Below are positions 9,201 to 19,500 of a stretch of DNA of 64,000 bases, piece after piece. The notes under the pieces are model-generated. The model saw only the letters and a list, made by a program, of their open reading frames with translations, was not told where the DNA came from and searched no databases. How positions within the stretch are numbered: position 1 is the stretch's first letter; each line of letters opens with the position of its first letter. The position numbers and the translations under genes were made by a program. This stretch comes from JANQTF01 sp041741415 (lineage in GTDB: Bacteria > Bacteroidota > Bacteroidia > J057). The stretch covers positions 7,851 through 71,850 of the forward strand of contig JBGSKC010000041.1 in the NCBI GenBank assembly GCA_041741415.1, given 5' to 3'.

Positions 9201-10214
9201 ATGAAAATCAGCAGGTTTGTATTGCTCATCGGATGCTTGTTTGGATCAGTTCTCGCGCAGCCCATTACCCACGTGGTGTTTGAGGGGGCTGGCATCAAAG
9301 GACTGGCGTATGCCGGAGCGATTGCCGGGCTGGAGCAAGGCGGCAGGATGAAGGAAGTGCGGCACGTGGCGGGCACCTCTGCCGGGGCGATAACAGCTTT
9401 GCTGGTGGCATTGGACTACCGCTCCGACGAAGTGCTCCAGATCGTTTCCGACACGCGGTTTGAGGCGTTCAACGACGGTGGATTTCCGGTATTTGGCAGC
9501 ATTTTTCGCATGAAGAATCACTATGGCTGGTACAAAGGAGATCGTTTTCTGCGATGGCTGGCAGACCTCATAGAGGCCAAAACAGGCAATCCCGACATCA
9601 CGTTCGCTGAAATGCACCAGGCCGGCTTCCGGGATTTGTATGTCACCGCTACCTGTGTCAACCGCCAGCGCATGGTTGTCCTTTCCCGCGAAACCTACCC
9701 CAACATGCGCATCCTCGATGCCGTTCGCATTTCCATGTCCATCCCTTTTTACTTCCAGGCCATGTGGATTGACTCCGAAGGCCGGGTGCTGGGCAAACGG
9801 GAAGACCGCAGCCGTGCAGATCTCATGGTGGACGGAGGGTATTTGGCTAATTACCCCATTTTTTTGTTTGACAGCGCCGCGGTAGGGGAGTGCGGGCATC
9901 CTTTACGGGTACCCAAGCCGGGTGTCGTTGGTATCAGAATGGACACTGATGCCCAGATTGGGCTGGACCATGGCGAGGGGGGCCTCACTCCACAACCTGT
10001 CGGGAGTTTCGGTCAGTATTTTTCTGCCAGTTTCGTTTTGGTCGCAGAAAACCTCAACAGGCCATTTTGCACACCGGAAGACTGGGCAAGGACCATTTCG
10101 GTGTCTTCGCTGGACATTGGGCCAAAAATCAGGCGAATGAGCGAAAAGGAAAAAACGGACCTGTATCGCAGCGGGCTGGTGGCGACTGAGAAGTTTTTGG
10201 AGAAAAGGAAATGA
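9201..10214 (+). CDS. Patatin-like phospholipase
   Basis: 337 residues with a signal peptide (MKISRFVLLIGCLFGSVLAQ), so probably periplasmic or outer-membrane associated. The patatin fold is marked by the oxyanion loop GAGIKG (29-34), the nucleophile Ser60 in GTSAGA, and the catalytic Asp211 in DGGYLANYPIF. Such enzymes hydrolyse acyl chains from phospholipids or other esters. The gene stands alone: the divergent DUF4153 gene is 245 bases away and 243 bases of non-coding sequence follow. All catalytic residues are present; the substrate is unknown. Confidence 0.9.
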   Translation: MKISRFVLLIGCLFGSVLAQPITHVVFEGAGIKGLAYAGAIAGLEQGGRMKEVRHVAGTSAGAITALLVALDYRSDEVLQIVSDTRFEAFNDGGFPVFGSIFRMKNHYGWYKGDRFLRWLADLIEAKTGNPDITFAEMHQAGFRDLYVTATCVNRQRMVVLSRETYPNMRILDAVRISMSIPFYFQAMWIDSEGRVLGKREDRSRADLMVDGGYLANYPIFLFDSAAVGECGHPLRVPKPGVVGIRMDTDAQIGLDHGEGGLTPQPVGSFGQYFSASFVLVAENLNRPFCTPEDWARTISVSSLDIGPKIRRMSEKEKTDLYRSGLVATEKFLEKRK

Positions 10215-10457
10215 GAAGCCAGATAGACGGTTTTAACGCTGGTCCCGGGCGCTGAACTTGCGAAGCGCTTGCGGCGAAGTGACCAGACGTTTGTAGAACA
10301 AGGCGTTCGTGAATTATGGCTTCGGCAACGCCCTGAACAGTGCATCGGTTTCACCTCTCGCTTCCCTGCCATGGCATGAGTTTTTTTTGCTCTCAAACGA
10401 AAGCTAGTAAAATATGAAAAAAAGATGATATATTCAACGGCTGATATGTAATCTCTC

Positions 10458-11486
10458 ATGAGCGCCCTCCCTTTGTCTTTATGGAAGCAGGTCTATGAAC
10501 AGGCTTCAGTGCTATACGCGCTGGCGCCCTGGAATTGGATGCTCAATGTGGACCTCTTTGGTGTGAAGGATCCCGAAACGGGCGACATTGGCTATTGTGG
10601 CATTTGGGGAGCAGGCGGACGTACGAAGGGCTTTGCCATGTTTCGGGGGAGCAGTGGCTTGCTGAGTTTTGAGCGAATGCTCGAACAAGATCCTGAGCAG
10701 ACCAGGCTGATCGATACTTTCCAGCTCGACGGCATGGTGCTCACTTTTGTTCCCAAAAGCGAACTTGATCCCGTCGATCTCGCCTTGCTGGCACAAACGG
10801 GCTGGGAGGAAAGCGCAGACGGCAACTGGCCCCTCCTCCGCGACCATTCGCCGGGGTTGCTTCCCTGGCAGGTCGAGCAAGCAGGTGATTTAGCCCGTTT
10901 TTCCACCAGCCTTGAACAAGCCATTCTCCTCTCCCGGCGTTTTCGTCAGGACCCTGATTTGCTCGACGACACTGGGACCACGCATGGCAGGCTGCTCGTT
11001 CGCACCCCTCACTCTTTTGCCGGGCAACTCCGGTGGGTGGACGAATGGCTGCCGGAACCCAGTTATTTTGCCGACTTGCCAAGCCTGGAATACAATCGGT
11101 TGTATCTTCTGAGCAATTGCTCTGGCCAGGACCGGAAAAAGGAGGATTGGGTGACGGATGTCTTTTTTTTCCCTTCCCCCATTCGCAAGAAACAGGAACG
11201 GCCATTTTTGCCGCAAGTGGTGCTTCTGGCAGATGTCAACAAGGGCAAGCTCCTTGGCAGGGGCCGTTTTCAGCGCGAGGAACTGGCTTCTGGCATTGAG
11301 CAGTTGTTTGTGGACACCATGAAGAAGGCAGGCGGGCTTCCCCGCAGCATCATCACCACCCGCCCGGAAACCTATGCTATTTGGGAGCCGCTGGCTCATA
11401 TTCTGTCGCTGGAGCTGCAACTGCGCTCAGATGAGCCCCTGATTGATGAGATCAAAAGCGGGCTGTTCGACTCGCTGTCTATTTAA
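10458..11486 (+). CDS. DUF6930/DUF7309-like domain protein
   Basis: 342 residues, soluble, no signal peptide. The N-terminal half (LWKQVYEQASVLYALAPWNWM, DLFGVKDPETGDIGYCGIWG) resembles the DUF7309 type, and the C-terminal half (LPQVVLLADVNKGKLLGRGR, LPRSIITTRPETYAIWEPLA) resembles DUF6930; both have unknown function and are often found together. Assignment is from memory of the family pattern, not a search. The gene stands alone, preceded by an AT-rich non-coding stretch. I cannot offer a function. Confidence 0.7.
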   Translation: MSALPLSLWKQVYEQASVLYALAPWNWMLNVDLFGVKDPETGDIGYCGIWGAGGRTKGFAMFRGSSGLLSFERMLEQDPEQTRLIDTFQLDGMVLTFVPKSELDPVDLALLAQTGWEESADGNWPLLRDHSPGLLPWQVEQAGDLARFSTSLEQAILLSRRFRQDPDLLDDTGTTHGRLLVRTPHSFAGQLRWVDEWLPEPSYFADLPSLEYNRLYLLSNCSGQDRKKEDWVTDVFFFPSPIRKKQERPFLPQVVLLADVNKGKLLGRGRFQREELASGIEQLFVDTMKKAGGLPRSIITTRPETYAIWEPLAHILSLELQLRSDEPLIDEIKSGLFDSLSI

Positions 11487-11681
11487 TGCGAATACTTCCA
11501 GAAACTTTCTGGGTCCGGGGCGCAAACCTCACGTTGGGAATCGGAGAAATTAGCATTTTGCGGGATGCGTCAAAATTTCGAGTTTGCCGAATGAATTTAC
11601 CTTCCGGAAAGGTCGGGCCATCGAAAATGACCCTTTTCAGCCGGAAAATTCATCCCTGATCAGGCCCGCAAATCCCACCCT

Positions 11682-13130
11682 ATGCTGTTCAATTCCCTGG
11701 ATTTTGCCATTTTCCTGCCCATTGTTTTTGGCCTCTACTGGTTTGTTTTTCAACGCAGCCTGGCCTGGCAAAATGCCCTTGTTGTGGTGGCCAGCTACGT
11801 GTTCTATGGCTGGTGGGATCCCCGCTTTTTGCTGCTCATCCTGTTCAGCACCCTTGTTGACTACCTTGTGGGGATCCGGTTGTCGAAAGAGGAGCGAAGC
11901 GGCCACCGGCGGGGTTGGCTCATCCTCAGCATGGCAGTGAACCTCGGGCTGTTAGGCTTCTTCAAATACTTTCATTTTTTCGTTGACAACTTCGTGGAGG
12001 CCTTCACCTTTTTTGGCTTTCCTCTGGAAAAAACCTCGCTGGAGATCATCCTTCCGGTGGGAATTAGCTTCTACACCTTCCAGACGATGAGTTATTCCAT
12101 CGATGTCTATCGCCGGAAGATGCCCGCCAGTCACGATTTTATGGCCTTTTCTGCCTTCGTCAGCTTTTTTCCGCAACTGGTGGCAGGCCCGATTGAGCGA
12201 GCCAGTCATCTGCTGCCCCAATTCATGCAAACACGGACTTTCTCCCTGGCTCTTGCTAAAGACGGGTTGCGGCAAATGCTCTGGGGGCTGTTCAAAAAAA
12301 TCGTTATCGCTGACAACTGCGCCACCCTCGCCAATGACATTTTCAACAACAGCGGCGATTACAACGGAAGCGCTCTGCTGCTGGGTGCCCTCTTTTTCAG
12401 CTTTCAGATTTACGGAGATTTCTCTGGCTATTCGGACATTGCCATTGGGTGTTCACGGTTGTTTGGCTTCGATCTGATGCGGAATTTTGCCTATCCCTAC
12501 TTTGCCCGCGACATTGCTGAGTTTTGGCGGAGATGGCACATCTCCCTCTCTACCTGGTTCCGCGATTACCTCTACATTCCGCTGGGCGGCAGCCAGGGCA
12601 GCCTCAGGCTCCGGCTTCGAAACACCTGGATCGTGTTCCTTGTCAGCGGGTTCTGGCACGGACCCAACTGGACCTTTCTGGTGTGGGGAGCGTTGCATGC
12701 CCTCTATTTCATGCCGCTGCTGCTCACAAATGCCAATCGCCGGCACCTCAACCATGTGGCTGAAAATCGGCTGTTTCCCAGCTTCAGAGAGGCCTGGGGC
12801 ATGGCCAGCACATTTTTTCTGGTGATGCTCGCCTGGGTTTTTTTCAGGGCAGCCAGTCTCGGGGCGGCGTTTGACTACCTTCAGGGAATTTTCTCAGTCA
12901 GCCTTCTGAGCCCGCCCAATGTGGCCAGCCTTTCCAGCGTGTATTTGGTGCTGGCACTCATTTGCCTGCAACTTGCCGTGGAATGGACCACAAGGCAGCA
13001 GCCTTTTCCGCTGGCGCGACTGGCTTCGACATTTCCCAGGTGGTTTCGCTGGGGCCTTTATTATGCCCTCATTTTTCTCATCATTTGGTTTGGCGGGAAG
13101 GAACAGGAGTTTATTTATTTCCAGTTTTGA
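11682..13130 (+). CDS. MBOAT family O-acyltransferase (AlgI-like)
   Basis: 482 residues, typical for AlgI / PatA / DltB-like membrane-bound O-acyltransferases, which pass acyl groups across the inner membrane to extracellular polysaccharides or cell-wall polymers. It begins MLFNSLDFAIFLPIVFGLYW, the usual opening of the AlgI group, and has about ten membrane segments. The catalytic His326 lies in GFWHGPNWTFLVWG and a second His339 in ALHALY. The SGNH-like gene follows after 69 bases, matching the common two-gene arrangement in which the MBOAT supplies acyl groups to a periplasmic transfer partner. The acceptor polymer is not evident; no polysaccharide synthesis cluster is adjacent. Confidence 0.92.
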   Translation: MLFNSLDFAIFLPIVFGLYWFVFQRSLAWQNALVVVASYVFYGWWDPRFLLLILFSTLVDYLVGIRLSKEERSGHRRGWLILSMAVNLGLLGFFKYFHFFVDNFVEAFTFFGFPLEKTSLEIILPVGISFYTFQTMSYSIDVYRRKMPASHDFMAFSAFVSFFPQLVAGPIERASHLLPQFMQTRTFSLALAKDGLRQMLWGLFKKIVIADNCATLANDIFNNSGDYNGSALLLGALFFSFQIYGDFSGYSDIAIGCSRLFGFDLMRNFAYPYFARDIAEFWRRWHISLSTWFRDYLYIPLGGSQGSLRLRLRNTWIVFLVSGFWHGPNWTFLVWGALHALYFMPLLLTNANRRHLNHVAENRLFPSFREAWGMASTFFLVMLAWVFFRAASLGAAFDYLQGIFSVSLLSPPNVASLSSVYLVLALICLQLAVEWTTRQQPFPLARLASTFPRWFRWGLYYALIFLIIWFGGKEQEFIYFQF

Positions 13131-13199
13131 TCGTTCCTGACCCGGCGTGTGCCGCCATGTGCCTGGATAAATGCTTTTAACTCGTTAGCTGGTCCGATT

Positions 13200-14135
13200 A
13201 TGTCCACTTTTCTTCGACATGCAGCGGTGTTTTTTGGGATATTGTTTGTCCTGCTGGTTTTGCCCGGTCTGTTGCTTCGGCTGGGTGCTGATTTCAGCAT
13301 TCCCGGCGACAACACCATGCTGTTGCTGGGGCATTCTCATCCCGAATGTGCCATCGACGATCAGCTTGTTCCGGGTTTGTTTCACGCCGCCCAGGCAGGA
13401 GAAAGCTATTTTTACACTTATCAGAAGGCTCGTTTGCTGCTTCACAACAATCCTCAGATTCAAACGGTGCTCATTGAATTCACCAACAACCAGATTCACC
13501 CGGTCATGGAAGGCTGGATCTGGGGGGATGTTTACATGGGTAACCGCTTTCCGTTATTGGCTTTGTGGATGCCCTGGGAAGACATTCGATTTCTGTATCA
13601 GCACAATCCCGGGGGCTTGTCGGGGTCAATTCCGCTGGTATTTCAGCAGCAGGTGAAGTTCATCGCTGGCGGGATGAAATACAGGTCGAAGGCAGGTGGA
13701 TTTCTGGGCCAGAATTGGTCGCGGGTGGATTCGCTGGCCGCAGCCCAACCGGTCGATGCCCCGCCGCTCGACAGCCTGGCAAGGCATAATTTGGCTTACC
13801 TGGAAAAATTGGTGGCATTTTGCCGGGAGGAAGGCAAGCAGGTTGTGCTCATTCGCAGCCCTCAGCACCCCGCTCTGGAGGTTACCAAGTATGAAGACCT
13901 GTATCAGGCTGAGCGCAGGAACCGCTTTGCCGACATTCCCTACCTCGATTTTGACCATTTTCCCCTGCCTGATTCCCTCTATGCCGACCTGGAACACCTG
14001 AATAGTGCAGGGGCGCAGGTTTTTTCTGCGTGGTTTCAGTTGCAGTTGGAGGAGGGTATGCTCGAGCGGGGAACGGCATCTCTCCCACACCAGGGCGAGG
14101 CAGAAACCATACAACTGGCTAACCCTCAGCTTTGA
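13200..14135 (+). CDS. Putative SGNH-like partner of the MBOAT acyltransferase
   Basis: 311 residues from ATG 13200; the frame is open further up, but this ATG begins directly with a signal-anchor MSTFLRHAAVFFGILFVLLVLPGLLLRLG. A periplasmic domain follows. GHSHPECAID near residue 45 stands where SGNH-type acyltransferases have their GDSH/GSSH block, and HLNSAGAQVFS near residue 265 resembles the late DxxH/HLN block. Placement 69 bases after the MBOAT gene supports a role in moving the acyl group onto a polymer, as AlgJ/AlgX-like proteins do. Family membership is weak by eye, so this is inference from motif and context. Confidence 0.65.
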   Translation: MSTFLRHAAVFFGILFVLLVLPGLLLRLGADFSIPGDNTMLLLGHSHPECAIDDQLVPGLFHAAQAGESYFYTYQKARLLLHNNPQIQTVLIEFTNNQIHPVMEGWIWGDVYMGNRFPLLALWMPWEDIRFLYQHNPGGLSGSIPLVFQQQVKFIAGGMKYRSKAGGFLGQNWSRVDSLAAAQPVDAPPLDSLARHNLAYLEKLVAFCREEGKQVVLIRSPQHPALEVTKYEDLYQAERRNRFADIPYLDFDHFPLPDSLYADLEHLNSAGAQVFSAWFQLQLEEGMLERGTASLPHQGEAETIQLANPQL

Positions 14136-14150
14136 TGCAAGTGGGCAGGG

Positions 14151-14768
14151 TTAGTCAAGCTCAGGAATTTCCAGGGAAAGGCTACGCGAGCGGGCTTCGG
14201 AATCGGCGGCGCGGTTGTCCCAGGAAACCTTCACGCCGCGGGTGTCCATGTGGGTAAAGGTATTGTAAAAGCCAACCCCGCCCCGATACAGAAACTCCCA
14301 GGTTCCGTTTTGTTGGCGAACCTGAAGCGGTGTTCGGGGAATAGGCCCTGCGTCGGCTACGACCTCTGCCGTGCGAAGCTCAATGGGGCAGGGGAACCAC
14401 TTGTTGTCTTCCTGCCAGGCCAGGAGTTGTTCGGCAACGACTGTGGGGTGAATTCCCCGCACGTTGATGTCGAGAGCCACGAAGGCCGTGTGCTGGCTTC
14501 GGCGTTCCCCTCCTATGAGCGGATTGTATTTGGGAGAGCGATAGCCCGAGTTAATGGTGATGGGAACATCGAAATAATCGCGAAGGTGATCCAGGACGAT
14601 GGCTGTGGGAGCGATGTTGTGCCAGATTTCTCTGGGCGGATAATCATTGATGACTCCTTGCCGGTTTCTCCCGACACCAGTCATGATTTCGTGGATGGAA
14701 AAATATTTGAGTTGAAGGCTATCTAAGAAAGCCTTAAATTCGGGCAATTCGGGCCACTGGTCGAGCAT
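14151..14768 (-). CDS. Peptidase M15-like (Peptidase_M15_3) protein
   Basis: 205 residues, no clear signal peptide. The M15A-type zinc peptidase signature is visible: INSGYRSPKYNPLIGGERRS, then H93 and D100 in SQHTAFVALDI, and the late H173 in GVGFYNTFTHMDTRG. These match the zinc ligands of D-Ala-D-Ala carboxypeptidase or endolysin-like enzymes that cut peptidoglycan cross-links. Export is not obvious, so a phage-endolysin-like or imported domain protein is possible. It converges with the SGNH-like gene 15 bases away and diverges from the membrane protein at 14947. Confidence 0.8.
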   Translation of the reverse strand: MLDQWPELPEFKAFLDSLQLKYFSIHEIMTGVGRNRQGVINDYPPREIWHNIAPTAIVLDHLRDYFDVPITINSGYRSPKYNPLIGGERRSQHTAFVALDINVRGIHPTVVAEQLLAWQEDNKWFPCPIELRTAEVVADAGPIPRTPLQVRQQNGTWEFLYRGGVGFYNTFTHMDTRGVKVSWDNRAADSEARSRSLSLEIPELD

Positions 14769-14898
14769 AATGAGAGAGTTGTTGAGGGGAAATGGGAAAA
14801 AATACAGGAGATCGGACTAACATCCTGACTGGAATCAAAGAAAAAGTTTCCCCAGATGCAACCTTCGCAAAAGAAATGCGGTTCGCTGCAAGATTGAA

Positions 14899-14929
14899 TT
14901 TGAATGATTGTTCGAAAATCTTATCTTTC
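14899..14929 (+). promoter_or_regulatory. Bacteroidota-type promoter for the membrane protein gene
   Basis: -33 element TTTG at 14899-14902, exactly 19 bases, then -7 element TATCTTTC at 14922-14929, seven of eight matches to TAnnTTTG. Transcription would start near 14936, about ten bases before ATG 14947. This rules against the in-frame TTG at 14908, which lies inside the promoter. Confidence 0.6.
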
Positions 14930-14946
14930 ACGCAGAAAACAAGCCC

Positions 14947-15633
14947 ATGTTTTTTCTAGGTCAGCAAATCAGCATTCCGCTTACCGGTTTTGGAGACCTT
15001 GTCATGGCAGTAACGGCCCTGGCATTGGGGAATTGGATTTATTTCAAGGGCCCTCAGCACAACCGTGTGATGCTCCGGTATTGGGTGCTGGCTTATTTGT
15101 TTTTGTTTTTGGGAGCTGTGTTGGGCGCTGTGCTCGAATCCATGGGCACCACCATGCCAGCCGGAGACTTGCTCACCGCCCGCACCTGGCTGGCTGGCCT
15201 TTACATGGCCGCGGGCTTGCTTCAGTTGTTCGGGGTCCTGGAAATGGTTCAGTCTAACCGCCTTGGCAAGGATCTGATGTTCGGCGTTTCCGGCGCTGCG
15301 TATGTCATCTTCATTATGGTGGCCATCATTTATCGGGATCCGGACGTCAAAAATCAATTTCTCTTTTTCTCCTCCTCTGCGGCCCTCGCCGTGTTGATGA
15401 TGCGCCCCCTGCGCTCCCTCCGGGAGTTCCGTTGGATCACCTTGGGGGCCTTTTTTCAGCTGGTTGGGGTGCTCATCTATTTCAACGGGGAAAATTTGCT
15501 CGGGATTTCTTATTCTCTCTTCCTCAACCTGTTTATGCTGGGCGGCATGGTCTCCTACCTCATGGGCCTTTTTAATGAGGCGAAGCCTGCCGCGCACAGA
15601 GCCATTCCCAGACCCGTTGCTGCGCGAGTTTAG
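14947..15633 (+). CDS. Polytopic membrane protein, function unknown
   Basis: 228 residues with about seven hydrophobic segments (for example GDLVMAVTALALGNWIYF, YWVLAYLFLFLGAVLGAVLE, LFLNLFMLGGMVSYLMGLF), so an inner-membrane protein with little outside the bilayer. ATG 14947 is chosen because a near-consensus promoter lies just upstream and covers the earlier TTG. No enzymatic motif is seen. The gene is monocistronic: a promoter precedes it and a terminator hairpin lies 158 bases downstream. I do not recognise the family. Confidence 0.7.
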   Translation: MFFLGQQISIPLTGFGDLVMAVTALALGNWIYFKGPQHNRVMLRYWVLAYLFLFLGAVLGAVLESMGTTMPAGDLLTARTWLAGLYMAAGLLQLFGVLEMVQSNRLGKDLMFGVSGAAYVIFIMVAIIYRDPDVKNQFLFFSSSAALAVLMMRPLRSLREFRWITLGAFFQLVGVLIYFNGENLLGISYSLFLNLFMLGGMVSYLMGLFNEAKPAAHRAIPRPVAARV

Positions 15634-15791
15634 CGGCACCATGTGGATTCTTGTTCCATGAAATCCTTGACTTTTCAACCAAGATTCCTGCAGGCTTTCA
15701 TGGCATTTTTATTTTATTTGGCAGTCGAAACAAAGCCCTGAACAGACAACCCTCTGGCCAACCTCTTCATGTGCTTTTCCCTCATTTACAA

Positions 15792-15824
15792 GCCCTGGTC
15801 CCCTCAGATCAGGGCGTTTTTTTT
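15792..15824 (+). terminator. Rho-independent terminator
   Basis: GCCCTGGTC (15792-15800) pairs with GATCAGGGC (15807-15815), with one G-T wobble and a 6-base loop, followed by G and eight T residues (15817-15824). On the plus strand it would end the transcript of the membrane protein gene that stops at 15633. Confidence 0.7.
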
Positions 15825-15872
15825 AACAGATACCCCTCTCATTTGCCCATGCCTTGGTCAGAAATTCGCAGT

Positions 15873-16478
15873 TTACCTCCTGGTTCCTGTCCTTCTTCCA
15901 TACACTTGAACCACCGCAGAGAGGCCATTGTGAAAAGCTCCCTCCTGAATCTCCCGTTCGATTGCATGGGCAACCTCCCACTCCATGCCGACTCCAAAAT
16001 CCTGTATCAGCTCCTCAAGAGAATACAGCAGGCTTTCGTCATGGGGGCCGCCCGTCCGGTATTGTAGCTGCTCCTTCCTGTAGCCTTCCAGCACGAAAGA
16101 GCCTCCCGGGCGAAGCCCGCGAAGAATTTGCCGGTGAACATGCTGGCGAACAGCAGGTGGGGTATGCCCAAAAATCATCACGATGCCATCAAGGCTGGCC
16201 TCCTCCAGTTCCAGCAGCCCCAGGTCTGCCTGCAAAGTACGCACCTGAACGCCACGCTCTGCTGCCAGTTCCTGCGTTCTGGCCAGGCCCGTTTCAGACA
16301 AATCCACAGCCGTGACCGCAAATCCAAGTCCGGCGAGATAAACGGCATTTCGCCCCTGACCTTCAGCCAGACACATCACTTCTTTTCCACCCCCCTGGCC
16401 CAGGTCAAGACCTGCCAGGAAATCGTTTGGTTCTTTGCCATAAGCAAATTCCGCTGCGGCATATCGTTCGTTCCACAT
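15873..16478 (-). CDS. Class I SAM-dependent methyltransferase
   Basis: 201 residues from ATG 16476-16478 (MWNERYAAAEFAYGKEPNDF), the standard opening of a TehB-like group of small methyltransferases; the longer frame to 16514 adds only an unlikely leader. SAM-binding motif I is degenerate (GGGKEVMCLAEGQGRNAVYLA), with the acidic motif II in VTAVDLSETGL and motif IV near DGIVMIFGH. The enzyme would methylate a small cytoplasmic molecule; tellurite is the classical TehB substrate, but most relatives are uncharacterised. It lies downstream of the large BNR protein on the same strand, 57 bases past its stop. Confidence 0.85.
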   Translation of the reverse strand: MWNERYAAAEFAYGKEPNDFLAGLDLGQGGGKEVMCLAEGQGRNAVYLAGLGFAVTAVDLSETGLARTQELAAERGVQVRTLQADLGLLELEEASLDGIVMIFGHTPPAVRQHVHRQILRGLRPGGSFVLEGYRKEQLQYRTGGPHDESLLYSLEELIQDFGVGMEWEVAHAIEREIQEGAFHNGLSAVVQVYGRRTGTRR

Positions 16479-16535
16479 GCCCCAAAGGTAGCAGTTTTGG
16501 GCAAATGCAGGCATCGCCCCTGGTTCGCACGCAGT

Positions 16536-19500
16536 TTACCGCTTCAGTAGCTTTACCAATTTGGGCTCCTGATCCCCGGTGCGAAGCTCCAGCACATAGA
16601 TGCCAGGAGCCAGTTCGCGCGATGAAAGGTCCCAGACAAAGGCGCCGTCGCTGGTGAAGCTCGTTTCCGCCACCAACTGGCCGCTTATATTGAACAAGCG
16701 AACAGCATAGGGCACATCCTCGTTACCGGGAAACAAACTCAGGGTGTTGTCGAATGGGTTGGGCGCTACCAGACTTGCCTGATCGGGCTGCGGGACCCAA
16801 AACAGCTCCACTTCGTTGGAAAAAGCCCAGTTGTTGCCAGGGTCGCGGGCATACAGCCGGTAGCGATTGCTGCCTTCTGTCGGTGCCAGGTCAAATGATT
16901 CATAGGCCAGCCTCGAAGGGTCTCCCTGTAAGGTGTCAAGGGGTTGCCATTCGCTGCCATCCCATTTTTCAGGCTGAAAATAGGAGAGATTTTGGCCTGC
17001 TGCCAGGTTCCAGAACAAGCGGTTGCTTTCTTTTTGCGGCTCGCCTTCCAGCACCAGGCTGGCAGAAGCATCTTGTTGCCCGGGTTTGCCAATGCCGATG
17101 CCACCCAGGCTCCCCGAAATGGTGGCCGTGATGACCAGGTGAGCAGCACTGGTGTTTTGGGCGATGGCAGCATGACGGAGAACTGGCCCATCGGGTGTGA
17201 GTGTTTCCGGGCTTACCCGGCTGATGGCTCCCGGGCTTTGCAACATGAGCAATTGACTGAGCCCGTCGTTTGAGGTGCTGGCTTTCCACCCGTCTATTTC
17301 CTGAGCGGTGTAGTACAAACTCAGCCTCACCTGTGCTGTTGAATCAGGGTTGTCTGCCTGCAGGAGAAATGTCTTGTCGGCCAGGAAGCCGGCTGGGTTT
17401 CGGTCGTCCTGGAACGCCGAAGCGCCATTTCCCTCCCTGTCAATTTCTATGCTCATACAGCCGAAGTCATGGCCGCTGAGGTTTTCCACTTTGGCAAGCA
17501 GTTTTTCGTTGGCCAAATGGAAAAAGCGGGTTTGGTTGGGACCGAGAGGATGCTTTTCCTGGTCTCCGAGTGCTGTAGCTACTTTGTCAAATGTGATGAG
17601 GCCGTCGTTGATGACGAGGAAGGAATTGGGGAGCGGAGTCAGGCTCAGCCTGCCTCCAACTGGCAATTCGAGTTGAAGGTCCAGGAATTCAGTTCCCTCC
17701 ACGATTCCATCGTTGAAGATGCGGACCGTTACATTTTGAATTAGACCCTGGCCAGGCGCAAACACAAAGAGGCTGGAGGGCAAGATTTGATAATCGGTGG
17801 CCGACAGAGTGGTGGCAGGACCGGCTTTGAGGAGCACGGGAGTGGGCTGGGATGGCTCGGCGCTCACCTGAAGTGGCAGAACAACATCGAGATAGCCCTG
17901 ACAGTCATCCACCCGTCCGGAGGTGCTGCTTTCCTTTACAAAGGCTTGGTTTTGGGTAAATCCGACAGTGGGAATTTCGAGGGAGGAGGAGGTGAACAGA
18001 CCTCTGCCATAGGTGCCTGCAAGCACAGTCTGGTCTTCGCGGATTTGCAACATGCTCACGCGGGTATTAGGCAAGCCGTTGTTGCTGGGCACCCATTGAA
18101 CGGCATTGTTGTTGAGGTTGCTGGTGACCCAAACGCCCAGTTCTGTTCCCAGCAGGGCCTGGTTGGCATCGTTGGGGTTGAACAAAGCCCAGCGAACGGG
18201 CATGTCGGGCAGGTCGCCTTCGCGGTTGAACCAGGCGCCGCCAGCATTGTAGGATTCCCATACGCTCACAACGCCGTAATTGCTGAGGGTCACGAGCAGG
18301 TGGTTTTCGTTTCCTTTTTCTACTGCAATGCAGGAAATGCTCCCGTTTGGCCCACCGGATGGATTGAGCACTGTGCCGGATGGGCTGGCTGAGTTAGCAT
18401 TGTCAACCCGAACTATCCGCCCGCTGCTCAGCCCGAAATAAACCCGGTTGTTTACGTTTGGCGACACCGAAACGTGCCGGATCTGGGAGCCATTGAAGGC
18501 AGGTATCTGCACAATGTCTTCCTGTTCAAAGGATCCAATGTTCGAAATTCTGAAAAAATTGCCATTGCCATAGGCACAATACAAGGTATTCGACCGGCTA
18601 TCGTAGTCTGTGGGGTTGATGAATTCACCATTGTCCGTGCCATCCCCTGCCGATCGGGAGCTGGCCCAGCTGTTGGTTGTGATGAAATAATTTTGGTACA
18701 CATAGGCGGCAATCTGAATATCAGGCTGGTCTTCGTCGATGTGGACAAATGCGCCGTCTCCGCCTGCCACTTCATCGGTAGCATTGATGCCTGGCGTATC
18801 AAATTGCTGGGTACCATTGTCTTGCGCACCTGCAATGAAGTAATCTACTCCTGAAACCGGGTGAATGGCGCAGGCATAAAATTGCGTCACGTTGTAGCCT
18901 CGGTTGCGGTCCTGAATGGTGATGCCGCCGTTGGTGGAGCGATACACCCCGCCATCGTTGCCAAAAAACACGGTGCTGGAACTGCCGGGGGCATACAGGA
19001 TGATGTGCTGATCTGCGTGGACATACTGAAAACCACCTCCGCCAAACCATTGAGACACCTGGCTCCACGAATTTCCCCCGTCTGTTGACCTCAGCAGGTC
19101 GATGCCGCCAATCATCAGGGTATTTGCGTTGTTGGGATCCACTGCGCAGGTAAGGTCATACCAGGCCTGGCCCCTGCAAAAGTTGCTCATGCCCCAGGCA
19201 CCTGGATTGGAAACAGCGGTCCAGGTATTCCCGCCATTGTTGCTCCGGTAAATGCCCTGGCAGTTGCTGTTGTTTCCATCCTGAAACATGGCATACACCC
19301 TGTTGGGGTCGCTGGGGGCGCAAGCCAGCTCAATGCGTTCGTAGCCGCTGGAGGGAAGGCCGGTGCTGAGCTTCGCCCAGGTATTCCCCTGATCGGTGGA
19401 GCGGTAAATCCCATCCTGGCCCTGGAGGCCCAAACTTGCAAACAGCACCCCGTTGGCAGCTATTTCCACATCTGAAGCCTGAAGGCGGGTGCCAAATGTG

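Noticed and set aside
10215..10457. Possible gene fragment between the patatin and DUF6930-like genes
   Set aside because: All three frames on each strand are broken or unlike protein; the stretch seems to be non-coding, AT-rich towards its right end.
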